A DNA stretch of 7,111 nt, from the NCBI GenBank assembly GCA_029259875.1, contig JAJDEK010000067.1, positions 1 to 7,111 of the forward strand. Direction: 5' to 3'. The DNA comes from Planctomycetaceae bacterium (GTDB lineage Bacteria > Planctomycetota > Planctomycetia > Planctomycetales > Planctomycetaceae). Below, one piece after another: positions 1 through 6,948 of the stretch. The notes under the pieces are model-generated. The model worked only from the letters and a program-made list of their open reading frames with translations, searched no databases and was not told the origin of the DNA. Position 1 is the first letter of the stretch. Each line of letters opens with the position of its first letter. Made by a program: the position numbers and the translations under genes.

Positions 1-1789
1 ATTTGATTTCTCAACAGAATTAATCTGCCATCAATGTAGAAAACAATTTCTTTTCCCAGAACCACAACTCTTCAATTTCTACAGCCCGACAGGAGCCTGT
101 CAAACTTGCCAGGGATCGGGGATTGTTCCTGAGTCCCAATCCCACAAGCAGGCCTCTAAGATCTGCTCTGCTTGCAATGGGAGCCGCCTGAATGAATCAG
201 CACTCGCAGTATACATTCAAGATTGTCATCTCGATCAACTTTGCCGAAGTTCGATTTTGGAACTGCTTGACTGGTTTCAAAATCTGAGTCAGGGCATAAG
301 TGCTCCAATTCAACAACGCCTGTCACCCATTTTCCGCGAGATCAACGACCGCTTATCCCTGTTAAACGAATTGGGAGTCAGCTATCTCACTCTAAACAGA
401 TCAGCCCAAACCCTCTCAGGCGGAGAAGGTCAACGAATCGCGTTGGCATCCGTTTTATCCTCAAGTCTGGTAAATACGCTCTATGTTCTGGATGAACCGT
501 CGTCCGGTCTCCATCCCGCTGACAACGACCGTGTGATTTCTGTGCTTCACAAACTACGTCACTTAAAAAATACTCTGGTCATAGTAGAGCATGATGCAGA
601 CTTTATTAAAGCAGCCGATCATATTGTAGAATTGGGTCCTGCAGCCGGCAAAGCAGGGGGGGAAATTGTTTTTGAAGGGTCATATAAAAACTTAATCACA
701 ACGACAAATTCACCCACTGGCAATTTTCTGAATGCGACCTCAAGCTCAACTTTGAAATCGACTCCCAGAAACGAAGCGCCTGAATTGCTCACACTCCATG
801 ATGTCAGTCAAAATAACCTGAAAGACATTACCGTTTCGTTCCCATTGGGGCAGTTATCTGTGGTAACAGGCATCAGCGGTAGTGGAAAAAGTAGCCTGAT
901 TGAGCAAACATTGTTCCCAATGCTCTCAAGCATTTTGACCGCACCAACAACCGCCGAGACATTTCCATTCTGCCATTCGATTACGGGCGCTGAGCAAATT
1001 GATGAAGTAATTTTTCTCGACCAGTCTCTCGTTGGTCAAACATCACGTAGTATCCCGGCAACGTATCTCAATTTATTCGATGACATCAGAGCTGTTTTCG
1101 CTCAAACAGCCGACGCAAAACTCCGTAATCTTACCCCCAAACATTTTAGTTTTAACAGTAAAAATGGTGGTCGATGCCCTGAATGCAAGGGAACCGGTTT
1201 GATTGACATCGATTTACAGTTTCTGGGAGACCTGACGATGGTCTGTCAGGAATGTCATGGCAAGCGCTATCAACGTGAACTGCTAGAAATTAAATATCGA
1301 AAACTCAATATCGCTGAAGTATTAGAATTGACAGTTGATGAGGCCTTTCCTTTTTTCAGAGGCCAACTGGCGTTACAGAAGAAATTGAAACAACTGAAAG
1401 ACGTCGGCCTGGGCTATCTTCCATTGGGGCAACCGGTTTCTTCTCTGTCCGGTGGAGAGTGCCAACGCTTGAAACTGGCAGCTTACCTGACCACAACAAG
1501 CCGCAACAAAACGCTCTTCCTGATGAATGAGCCCACCTGTGGTCTGCATCCCCTTGATGTGCAACATGTATTGAATTGCTTTGAACATTTACTGTCGGCA
1601 GGACACTCCTTCATTATCATTGAACATAATTTGGAGATCATCTCAAACGCGGACTATGTCATCGATCTCGGTCCTGAAGCCGGAGAGCAGGGGGGCAACA
1701 TCGTCACTTCAGGAACACCGGCTGAAATTGCTCTGCACTCCACTTCTTATACTGGAGCAGCGCTCAAAAAAATAAAGACTGAGAATTGA
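1..1789 (+). CDS. uvrA: UvrA-family excinuclease ATPase, C-terminal 595 residues (5' end outside window), lacking the usual insertion domain
   Basis: UvrA dimers are ABC-type ATPases that find damaged DNA and load UvrB in nucleotide excision repair. The frame is open from base 2, so the gene begins off the left edge; the first internal start-like codon (TTG, 257) falls mid-domain. Counting from the first visible residue: zinc module 1 (C9/C12 and C33/C36, with family spacing C-x2-C-x20-C-x2-C), a further CxxC (55-58), signature LSGGEGQR (138-145), Walker B LDEP (163-166), H-loop His197, then the second ABC half with Walker A (290-297), the DQS..G.T.RS.PATY segment (340-355), zinc module 2 (C392/C395, C415/C418), signature LSGGECQR (482-489) and H-loop His542. 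Two oddities: only 18 residues separate C36 from C55, where typical UvrA carries an insertion domain of roughly 100 residues, and the second Walker B reads MNEP, with Asn509 for Asp. Membership of the family is certain; orthology to housekeeping UvrA is not, and a UvrA2-like paralogue fits as well. Confidence 0.93.
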   Translation, partial: FDFSTELICHQCRKQFLFPEPQLFNFYSPTGACQTCQGSGIVPESQSHKQASKICSACNGSRLNESALAVYIQDCHLDQLCRSSILELLDWFQNLSQGISAPIQQRLSPIFREINDRLSLLNELGVSYLTLNRSAQTLSGGEGQRIALASVLSSSLVNTLYVLDEPSSGLHPADNDRVISVLHKLRHLKNTLVIVEHDADFIKAADHIVELGPAAGKAGGEIVFEGSYKNLITTTNSPTGNFLNATSSSTLKSTPRNEAPELLTLHDVSQNNLKDITVSFPLGQLSVVTGISGSGKSSLIEQTLFPMLSSILTAPTTAETFPFCHSITGAEQIDEVIFLDQSLVGQTSRSIPATYLNLFDDIRAVFAQTADAKLRNLTPKHFSFNSKNGGRCPECKGTGLIDIDLQFLGDLTMVCQECHGKRYQRELLEIKYRKLNIAEVLELTVDEAFPFFRGQLALQKKLKQLKDVGLGYLPLGQPVSSLSGGECQRLKLAAYLTTTSRNKTLFLMNEPTCGLHPLDVQHVLNCFEHLLSAGHSFIIIEHNLEIISNADYVIDLGPEAGEQGGNIVTSGTPAEIALHSTSYTGAALKKIKTEN

Positions 1790-1802
1790 AGCACTTCTCA
1801 AG

Positions 1803-3848
1803 CTATTTTCTACGTCGCTGCCGTTTCCCTTTTTTTCCGGCACGCGCTGATTTGCCTTTTTTAGACGATCCAGATGATCCATCTTGATTTTTAAGATCGT
1901 CAATTCGATCTCGCAACAAGGCAGCCCGTTCAAACTCCAGTTTATCTGCTGCTTCCAACATTTCTTTTTCCAACTCACCCAGAAATTCTTGAGTGATGTA
2001 CTCTGACTCATCAGAAAACCCGACAGATTCGCGAACGAACTGCCGTGCTTCTACTTCTTCTTCAATACCTCGCTTAATCGCTTTTTTAATAGATTCCGGC
2101 GTAATTCCATGTTCACGATTATACTCTTCCTGAATTGCGCGACGACGTTCCGTTTCGTTAATCGCATTCTGCATGCTGTTCGTCATCCGGTCTGCATACA
2201 AAATCACTTCTGCATTGACGTGCCTTGCAGAGCGACCAATCGTTTGAACCAGACTGGTTTCACTTCGTAGAAAACCTTCTTTGTCTGCATCCAAAATGGC
2301 AACCAGTGAAACTTCGGGAAGATCTAATCCTTCTCGTAATAAATTGATGCCCACAACAACATCATATTTCTTTTCTCGTAAGCCTCTCAAAATTTCGACA
2401 CGTTCAAATGCATCCAATTCAGAATGTAACCACGCACAGCGAATTCCTTCTTCCTGAAAATAAGCAGAAAGATCTTCGGCAAGTCGTTTCGTTAGTGTCG
2501 TGACCAATACACGTTCACTCACTGCGACTCGTTTAAGAATTTCCTCTTTCAAATGCGGCACTTGCCCGCGCGCGGGCACGATTCGAATCACAGGATCAAT
2601 CAATCCGGTTGGACGAATCACCTGTTGTATCACTTCCCCTTCAACACGTTCTAACTCCCAATCACCGGGTGTTGCTGAAACAAAGACTGTCTGCTTGCGA
2701 CGCACATTCCATTCATCAAAGGTCAGCGGACGGTTATCTAAAGCCATTGGTAGTCGAAATCCATGGTCTACAAGATTCGTTTTTCGTGAACGGTCTCCCG
2801 CAAACATCGCACGAACCTGCGAGACAGTCACATGCGATTCATCCACGAACATCAGGAAATCCTCAGGGAAAAAGTCCAGTAACGTATCCGGTGGTGAGCC
2901 TGGTTTTCTTCCCGCCAAAGCACGACTGTAATTCTCGATGCCGGGACAAAAACCGACTTCCTCTAATAATTCCATGTCATAACGCGTCCGCGCACTGAGT
3001 CGCTGCGATTCCAGTAACTTGCCTTCATTCTGTAACACCTTAAGCCGTTCATCTAACTCATTCTGAATCTCATGCAGTGCTGACTCAATCCGCTCCTGTG
3101 GCAAAACAAAATGCTTAGCCGGATAAATATAAGCTTCTTGAACAGTTCTGAGCACTTCTCCTGTCAAGGGGTTGATGACGGCCAGATTTTCGATTTCGTC
3201 TCCCCAGAATTCGATCCGATATGCAAATTCTTCATAAGCGGGCCAACATTCGACCACGTCTCCACGAACACGAAATTTTGCCCGGGAAAGCTCAACATTG
3301 TTCCGGTCATATTGAATATCGATTAGCTTACGCAACATTTCATCGCGGTCGATCTCGACCCCCACCCGAAGTGGAATCATCATTTCCAGATAATCTTTGG
3401 GAGACCCCAGACCGTAGATGCAACTCACACTGGCAACAACAATCACATCGCGTCGACTCACCAGGGCACTAGTTGCCAGCAAGCGGAGGCGATCAATTTC
3501 GTCATTGATGGACGCATCTTTCTCGATGTAAATATCCCGCTGAGGAATATATGCTTCCGGTTGATAATAGTCGTAATAACTCACAAAATACGTAACGGCG
3601 TTATTCGGAAAAAATTCTTTGAACTCCGAATACAACTGAGCCGCCAAAGTTTTGTTGTGCGAGAGAATCAAAGCGGGACGACCTAACTCTGCAATCACAT
3701 TCGCCATTGTGAATGTTTTCCCCGATCCTGTGACACCCAGCAAAACCTGTTCTGCTTTTCCTTGCTTGATCCCTTTCACCAAGCCTTCAATGGCACGGGG
3801 TTGATCACCGGAAGGTTGAAAGTCACTTTGAAGCTGAAAAACAGACAT
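1803..3848 (-). CDS. uvrB: UvrB, excinuclease ABC subunit B (DNA damage verification helicase)
   Basis: UvrB receives DNA from UvrA, inserts its beta-hairpin to verify the lesion, and recruits UvrC for incision. With the start at 3848 the protein has 681 residues, close to the family norm of about 670. Visible in order: the N-terminal GDQPRAI motif (14-20), Walker A GVTGSGKT (38-45), the Tyr-rich hairpin [12 protein letters not shown] (91-102), Walker B DESH (336-339), helicase motifs in the second RecA-like domain including [13 protein letters not shown] (500-512) and QTIGRSAR (535-542), and a C-terminal UVR domain (about 618-653). All key motifs are intact. The frame extends to an ATG at 3899, but those 17 extra residues are unlike UvrB and AAAGGA lies 10 bases before 3848. 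The last 26 residues form a basic Gly/Ser/Lys/Arg tail. The gene converges on the UvrA-like gene, with 13 bases between the two stop codons. Confidence 0.98.
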   Translation of the reverse strand: MSVFQLQSDFQPSGDQPRAIEGLVKGIKQGKAEQVLLGVTGSGKTFTMANVIAELGRPALILSHNKTLAAQLYSEFKEFFPNNAVTYFVSYYDYYQPEAYIPQRDIYIEKDASINDEIDRLRLLATSALVSRRDVIVVASVSCIYGLGSPKDYLEMMIPLRVGVEIDRDEMLRKLIDIQYDRNNVELSRAKFRVRGDVVECWPAYEEFAYRIEFWGDEIENLAVINPLTGEVLRTVQEAYIYPAKHFVLPQERIESALHEIQNELDERLKVLQNEGKLLESQRLSARTRYDMELLEEVGFCPGIENYSRALAGRKPGSPPDTLLDFFPEDFLMFVDESHVTVSQVRAMFAGDRSRKTNLVDHGFRLPMALDNRPLTFDEWNVRRKQTVFVSATPGDWELERVEGEVIQQVIRPTGLIDPVIRIVPARGQVPHLKEEILKRVAVSERVLVTTLTKRLAEDLSAYFQEEGIRCAWLHSELDAFERVEILRGLREKKYDVVVGINLLREGLDLPEVSLVAILDADKEGFLRSETSLVQTIGRSARHVNAEVILYADRMTNSMQNAINETERRRAIQEEYNREHGITPESIKKAIKRGIEEEVEARQFVRESVGFSDESEYITQEFLGELEKEMLEAADKLEFERAALLRDRIDDLKNQDGSSGSSKKGKSARAGKKGKRQRRRK

Positions 3849-3858
3849 GGTCTTTAAG

Positions 3859-3864
3859 TCCTTT
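3859..3864 (-). promoter_or_regulatory. Ribosome binding site of uvrB
   Basis: The minus strand reads AAAGGA, ending 10 bases before the ATG at 3848. It supports this start over the in-frame ATG at 3899, because the family N-terminus ([15 protein letters not shown]) begins right after it. Confidence 0.6.
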
Positions 3865-3928
3865 GACTCTGCAAATTTCCAGCAGAATCTCTGTTGCACG
3901 CATGTGTGGTATAGGAATGCCAGGGACT

Positions 3929-3934
3929 ATTGTA
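3929..3934 (-). promoter_or_regulatory. Possible -10 element for uvrB
   Basis: The minus strand reads TACAAT (5 of 6 to TATAAT), about 80 bases before the uvrB start. No good -35 hexamer sits 16-18 bases upstream of it; the nearest TTGA-type sequence (TTGAGA) is only 13 bases away. There is no clear terminator between scpA and this point, so uvrB could also receive read-through transcription. Tentative. Confidence 0.25.
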
Positions 3935-4068
3935 GAGAAAACGCATCTCTCAAGGAAAGGGACCAAAGGAGCAGGAAAAAACAGCCCGTCAATTTCAGAG
4001 ATGCCGATATCAGAATCCTTTGATGCCGGCGGGAATCCCATTTTGGCGGCTTAGCTACTCGGAATCAT

Positions 4069-4926
4069 TCAGTCTTCGGTAGCGGGTTCATCCAACGAGT
4101 TTTCCTCTGTGGACTCAACTTCGCTTGGCTGAATTGCTTCTTCAGAGAGTTCTTCTGTTTCGGATGAGTTCTGGCTTTCTTCGGTATCATCTTCCGCAGG
4201 CAGTGGAGGCATGATCCAGATTTCGCCATACTCAGTCGGTTGTTCTGCTCGAAACTGATGATGTCGCAATAACTCCAGAATGGCTAGAAAGATACCGATG
4301 ATACGACTGCGGAGTTTCTCACCTTCAAAGAAATCACTAAATGGGAGCCGATCTTCTGCACGAACACGTCCGCCGATCCGTTCGACATAAGTGGAAATCG
4401 GCGTATCATCATAAGTGATGCTGGACTCTTCTTCAACTTCCTTACGTTTAACGACCCGCGCCAATGCACTTACCAGATCCCATAATTCCACTTCTTTAAT
4501 CAGATCTTCTGAAGGATCTTTACCAGACTTGGGACGTTCATCGGTTAAACGCGGATAATGTTCCTGCCATTCTGCAGCGTATTCTTCCAATGCCGTAGCA
4601 GCATCCTTGAATTTTTTATATTCAAGTAATTGCTGGATCAAATCACTACGTGGATCATCGATGACTTCTGCGATTTCTTCTTCTTCCGCACGGGGCAGAA
4701 TCATCCGACTTTTAATCTCAGTTAACGTGCTCGCCATCACGATAAAATCGCCGACCAAATCCAAATCAATCAATTCCAATACATCAAGAAATTCATTAAA
4801 TGATGTAGTGATGGAAGCAATCGGGAAGTCGAGAATATCCAGTTCATTGCGGCGAATTAAATATAACAGTAGGTCCAATGGACCGCTGTATATATTTAGA
4901 TCGACCCGGTATTGAGCAGTCGTCAT
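4069..4926 (-). CDS. scpA: ScpA, kleisin subunit of the SMC-ScpAB condensin complex
   Basis: ScpA is the kleisin that bridges the SMC heads and binds ScpB, helping compact and segregate the chromosome. The protein has 285 residues. The N-terminal family signature is clear: YSGPLDLLLYLIRRNELDI (13-31), then the helix with DLDLVGDFIVMASTLTEIKSRMILPR (54-79, two ends quoted as one motif region), the SMC-head-binding part. A variable, charged middle follows, then a C-terminal winged-helix segment (about 204-238) ending in EYGEIWIMP. Residues 244-285 are a strongly acidic Glu/Asp/Ser tail, which makes the protein a little longer than many ScpA proteins. The ATG at 4926 lacks a clear Shine-Dalgarno sequence, but it sits just before the conserved domain and no better start is seen. 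scpB is not in the window. A terminator at 5117-5154 separates this gene from the upstream gene, so it probably has its own promoter in 4927-5116. Confidence 0.95.
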   Translation of the reverse strand: MTTAQYRVDLNIYSGPLDLLLYLIRRNELDILDFPIASITTSFNEFLDVLELIDLDLVGDFIVMASTLTEIKSRMILPRAEEEEIAEVIDDPRSDLIQQLLEYKKFKDAATALEEYAAEWQEHYPRLTDERPKSGKDPSEDLIKEVELWDLVSALARVVKRKEVEEESSITYDDTPISTYVERIGGRVRAEDRLPFSDFFEGEKLRSRIIGIFLAILELLRHHQFRAEQPTEYGEIWIMPPLPAEDDTEESQNSSETEELSEEAIQPSEVESTEENSLDEPATED

Positions 4927-5020
4927 AGCGAAATTTCAGGCTCTGTTAGTTATCGCAGCTTCCACGGCTTGTCGTTAAACCGTTTTCACTCATTAGGTTA
5001 CATCGAATCCCAAACGAAAC

Positions 5021-5045
5021 ATGGTGAATCGTCAGGAGTCACCAT
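5021..5045. promoter_or_regulatory. Dyad symmetry upstream of scpA
   Basis: Seven-base arms, ATGGTGA (5021-5027) and TCACCAT (5039-5045), flank an 11-base centre about 95 bases before the scpA start. It could be an operator or an RNA hairpin in the scpA leader. No U-run follows it on either strand, so it is not an intrinsic terminator. The rest of 4927-5116 shows no promoter I can place with confidence. Confidence 0.3.
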
Positions 5046-5116
5046 ATTCAATCCGACTTTATCGTTATCGTCAGATTAACTGTCACAAATTCAAATATTC
5101 CCCGTATGACGGTCAG

Positions 5117-5154
5117 AAATAAAAAATCGGCAAGTCGTTATGACTTGCCGATTT
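5117..5154 (-). terminator. Rho-independent terminator of the amidotransferase-like gene
   Basis: A perfect 13-bp inverted repeat has arms AAATCGGCAAGTC (5124-5136) and GACTTGCCGATTT (5142-5154) with a 5-base loop. Read on the minus strand it is followed directly by TTTTTTATTT, a classic hairpin plus U-tract, about 30 bases after the stop codon at 5184. On the plus strand only three T follow, so it works in one direction. It isolates scpA from the gene upstream. Confidence 0.92.
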
Positions 5155-5183
5155 CGAACGCATCAACTCCAGTTCACACAAAG

Positions 5184-5948
5184 CTAAGCAGCTCTGCGGA
5201 CAGGCATCTGGAGAATTTGTGGTTCTGGCTCTTCACAAGCAGTCATGAAGTTTTCGAAGACCTGCATATCCAATGCAGAAGAAGAATGATTTTGTGGATG
5301 CCATTGCACACCCACGCAGAACCAATCTTCATCTGGAATTTCGATTGCTTCAATGACCCCATCCGGCGCAGTCGCTGAAACAATAAACATCTTTGAAATA
5401 TAATTGACAGCCATATGATGTTGGCTGTTCACACGAATTTCACCAGGACCATACATTTTATCGACACGCGTGCCTGGAACAATATCAATAATATGTCTTA
5501 AGTTGGCCTCGACCCCGTCACGGTGATACATAGCACCAGGAGCATCTTCTGTTACATGCTGATGCAACGTTCCCCCACAGAGCACGTTCATCAATTGCAT
5601 TCCAGAACCGATTGCCAACAAAGGCAATTTCATTTCCATGGCAATAGTACAAATTCTGCGATCAAAATCTTCACGACGAAGTGGCATGGCACGTGAAGCA
5701 GGATGCTTTTCAAACCCCAGTCGAATCGGGTCCAGATCTAAGGCACAACCGGATAGAACCAAACCATCAAGTTGGCTCAAGAACTGTTTTAAGTCATCAT
5801 CATCAGACAAAGGCGGGATCATCATGGGAATTCCGCCAGCATCAGTGATCGAATCATAATAGCCGGTATAAAACCAGCTTATCGCCTGAGTTTCTTTTTG
5901 TTCGGGGCGAAAATCTCCTGTGATTCCGATCAAAGGTTTTTTAGACAT
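5184..5948 (-). CDS. Class I glutamine amidotransferase-like protein (peptidase C26 / gamma-Glu-GABA hydrolase family), catalytic residues missing
   Basis: The 254-residue protein has the full fold of stand-alone gamma-glutamyl hydrolases such as PuuD: PLIGITGDF at the N-terminus (5-13), an AGGIPMMIPP segment (37-46), the DGLVLSG...LDLDP region (61-74), the nucleophile-elbow region with MQLMNVLCGGTLHQ (117-130), VNSQHH (173-178) and GVQWHPQ (213-219). Active members have a Cys in a GICRG-like elbow and a His...Glu pair in WHPE. Here the elbow reads AIGSG, with Gly114 at the Cys position, and the end reads WHPQ, with Gln219 for Glu; His217 remains. Hydrolysis by the family mechanism is therefore unlikely, and a binding or regulatory role is my inference. 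No signal peptide or membrane segment is seen. The ATG at 5948 is preferred to that at 5957 because AAGGA lies 8 bases before it. The gene stands alone and ends at a strong terminator; its substrate is unknown. Confidence 0.9.
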   Translation of the reverse strand: MSKKPLIGITGDFRPEQKETQAISWFYTGYYDSITDAGGIPMMIPPLSDDDDLKQFLSQLDGLVLSGCALDLDPIRLGFEKHPASRAMPLRREDFDRRICTIAMEMKLPLLAIGSGMQLMNVLCGGTLHQHVTEDAPGAMYHRDGVEANLRHIIDIVPGTRVDKMYGPGEIRVNSQHHMAVNYISKMFIVSATAPDGVIEAIEIPDEDWFCVGVQWHPQNHSSSALDMQVFENFMTACEEPEPQILQMPVRRAA

Positions 5949-5956
5949 TGGTTCCA

Positions 5957-5961
5957 TCCTT
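5957..5961 (-). promoter_or_regulatory. Ribosome binding site that decides the start of the amidotransferase-like gene
   Basis: AAGGA on the minus strand ends 8 bases before the ATG at 5948. It overlaps the first base of the alternative in-frame ATG at 5957, so that upstream ATG would have no room for its own binding site. The shorter start also fits the family, with the first strand (PLIGITGDF) beginning at residue 5. Confidence 0.65.
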
Positions 5962-6924
5962 CACTTCTATGCACATCCTGTGCGGTAAATATTTCCATGG
6001 AGACAACGAGAAGTCCCCATTCAAAAAACCGGAGGAAGCGAATGACGTAAAATCGCAAAGAAGTGCGTTCGAGCGGATGAAAATCCCCCCTATCGAACGA
6101 ATAGAAAATAGAATCCATTCTCTCTTCTAGCGGTCCGTTCCTTCGGTCCGATTGCTACTGAATCATACCAGTAACCTCAAATGTTTGTTTTTTGAACTGT
6201 TCCAAATCACTTGAGTGAGCGAATCTTAGTAACCTGAAAACAAGCTGTCCAGCGAATCGATTATTTTGAGCGAATATTTTCACATTGTCAGTTTCGCCTA
6301 CCACATCTTGTGTCAGCTTGAACCGACCAATTCAATTTTTGATACTAAATCAGTAAGATTCTTTAAAATCTTCTCGGAATGTCGCAAATAAGCCGGAAAA
6401 CAAAATGGGATTGACCTAATCGGGAATGCTCTCATGCACGTTATCTCCCCAAAAAATGAGTTTCTATTTTATCTTGACCTCGCGGCGACGCCGCATAAAC
6501 TACAGAATCTGCGTCGCGCGCGTGGGAAGTTTTTCTGTGTGGTGTATGAATCAGCGCCTGTGACTCTTATCACTACTAAAACAGCTAGGTATTCGCAAAT
6601 TTGAAGAGAATCGCAAGATTTGACCCCGATTGATTCTCAATATCCTGCTGCTATCAAACGTTATCATTCCAGTTTGAAAGGCGTGTGACATTTGATGAGC
6701 TCGCTTTCGAATCACTTTTACGACACATTGCCCTTAGCCTTCTCTCGTCACACTGTATCATCTTTTGAAGCCACAATAGAAATGCGTCATTCACCTCAAT
6801 AGCATCCATTCTCTGTAGTTCGGAATGTCTCACAAACACCATAAGTCATGCATAGACAGAATCGAATTCTAGTAGACATCACTTTGCCTTGTTGAAAAGA
6901 AATCACATTCTTTTTTACATCTGG
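5962..6924. other. Gene-free stretch of about 960 bases
   Basis: I find no convincing coding sequence on either strand. The few open frames of about 60 codons (for example 6654-6842 minus and 5930-6118 minus) lack ribosome binding sites and recognisable motifs. The left part must hold the promoter of the amidotransferase-like gene, though no clear -35/-10 pair stands out. The middle holds a rightward promoter candidate at 6474-6501 and a short GC-rich island (6481-6526) in otherwise AT-rich sequence. The right part, up to 6924, should contain the end of the mobile element whose transposase tail starts at 6925, but the other end is outside the window, so the terminal repeat cannot be identified. 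No tRNA, rRNA or CRISPR structure was recognised. Confidence 0.6.
6474..6501 (+). promoter_or_regulatory. Candidate sigma70-like promoter with a palindrome in its spacer
   Basis: TTGACC (5 of 6 to the -35 consensus) and TAAACT (4 of 6 to the -10 consensus) are separated by 16 bases. Within the spacer, GCGGCGACGCCGC (6482-6494) is a perfect palindrome of two 6-base arms around a single A, the position expected for a repressor or activator site. No open reading frame with a good start follows on this strand, so the transcript, if any, could be a small RNA or what is left of a disrupted gene. Confidence 0.4.
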
Positions 6925-6948
6925 TTAACGCCGTAGGGCGTAAGCCAG
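6921..6948. repeat. Inverted repeat spanning the transposase stop codon
   Basis: Two 12-base arms (6921-6932 and 6937-6948) pair around a GTAG loop, with one G-U pair and one A-A mismatch; the inner ACGCC/GGCGT and outer CTGG/CCAG blocks are perfect. It includes the TAA of the transposase. No U-run follows on either strand, so it is not a standard terminator. It may be an mRNA 3'-end structure or part of the element's end. Confidence 0.5.

Noticed and set aside
257..1789. Treating the UvrA-like gene as starting at TTG 257
   Set aside because: The same frame is open back to base 2 and encodes the first zinc module and following conserved block, so 257 is internal to a longer gene.
3849..3899. 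Seventeen-residue N-terminal extension of UvrB from ATG 3899
   Set aside because: The extra residues do not resemble UvrB, and a ribosome binding site and the family N-terminus both fit the ATG at 3848.
3823..4041. 72-codon minus-strand frame between scpA and uvrB
   Set aside because: It overlaps the start of uvrB in another frame, has no ribosome binding site and shows no recognisable motif; it lies over the uvrB promoter region.
4998..5045. 15-codon frame (ATG to TAA, minus strand) in the scpA leader as a possible leader peptide
   Set aside because: There is no Shine-Dalgarno, no run of regulatory codons, and no terminator/antiterminator pair following it.
6131..6150. Direct repeat CGGTCCG...CGGTCCG
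   Set aside because: Two 7-base copies 13 bases apart with no other structure; too little to call a feature.
6355..6372. AAGATT...AATCTT hairpin as a terminator
   Set aside because: Only six AT-rich base pairs and no T-run after it on either strand.
6654..6842. 62-codon minus-strand frame near the mobile element
   Set aside because: No ribosome binding site before the ATG and no motif or domain recognised; length is within chance for this composition.
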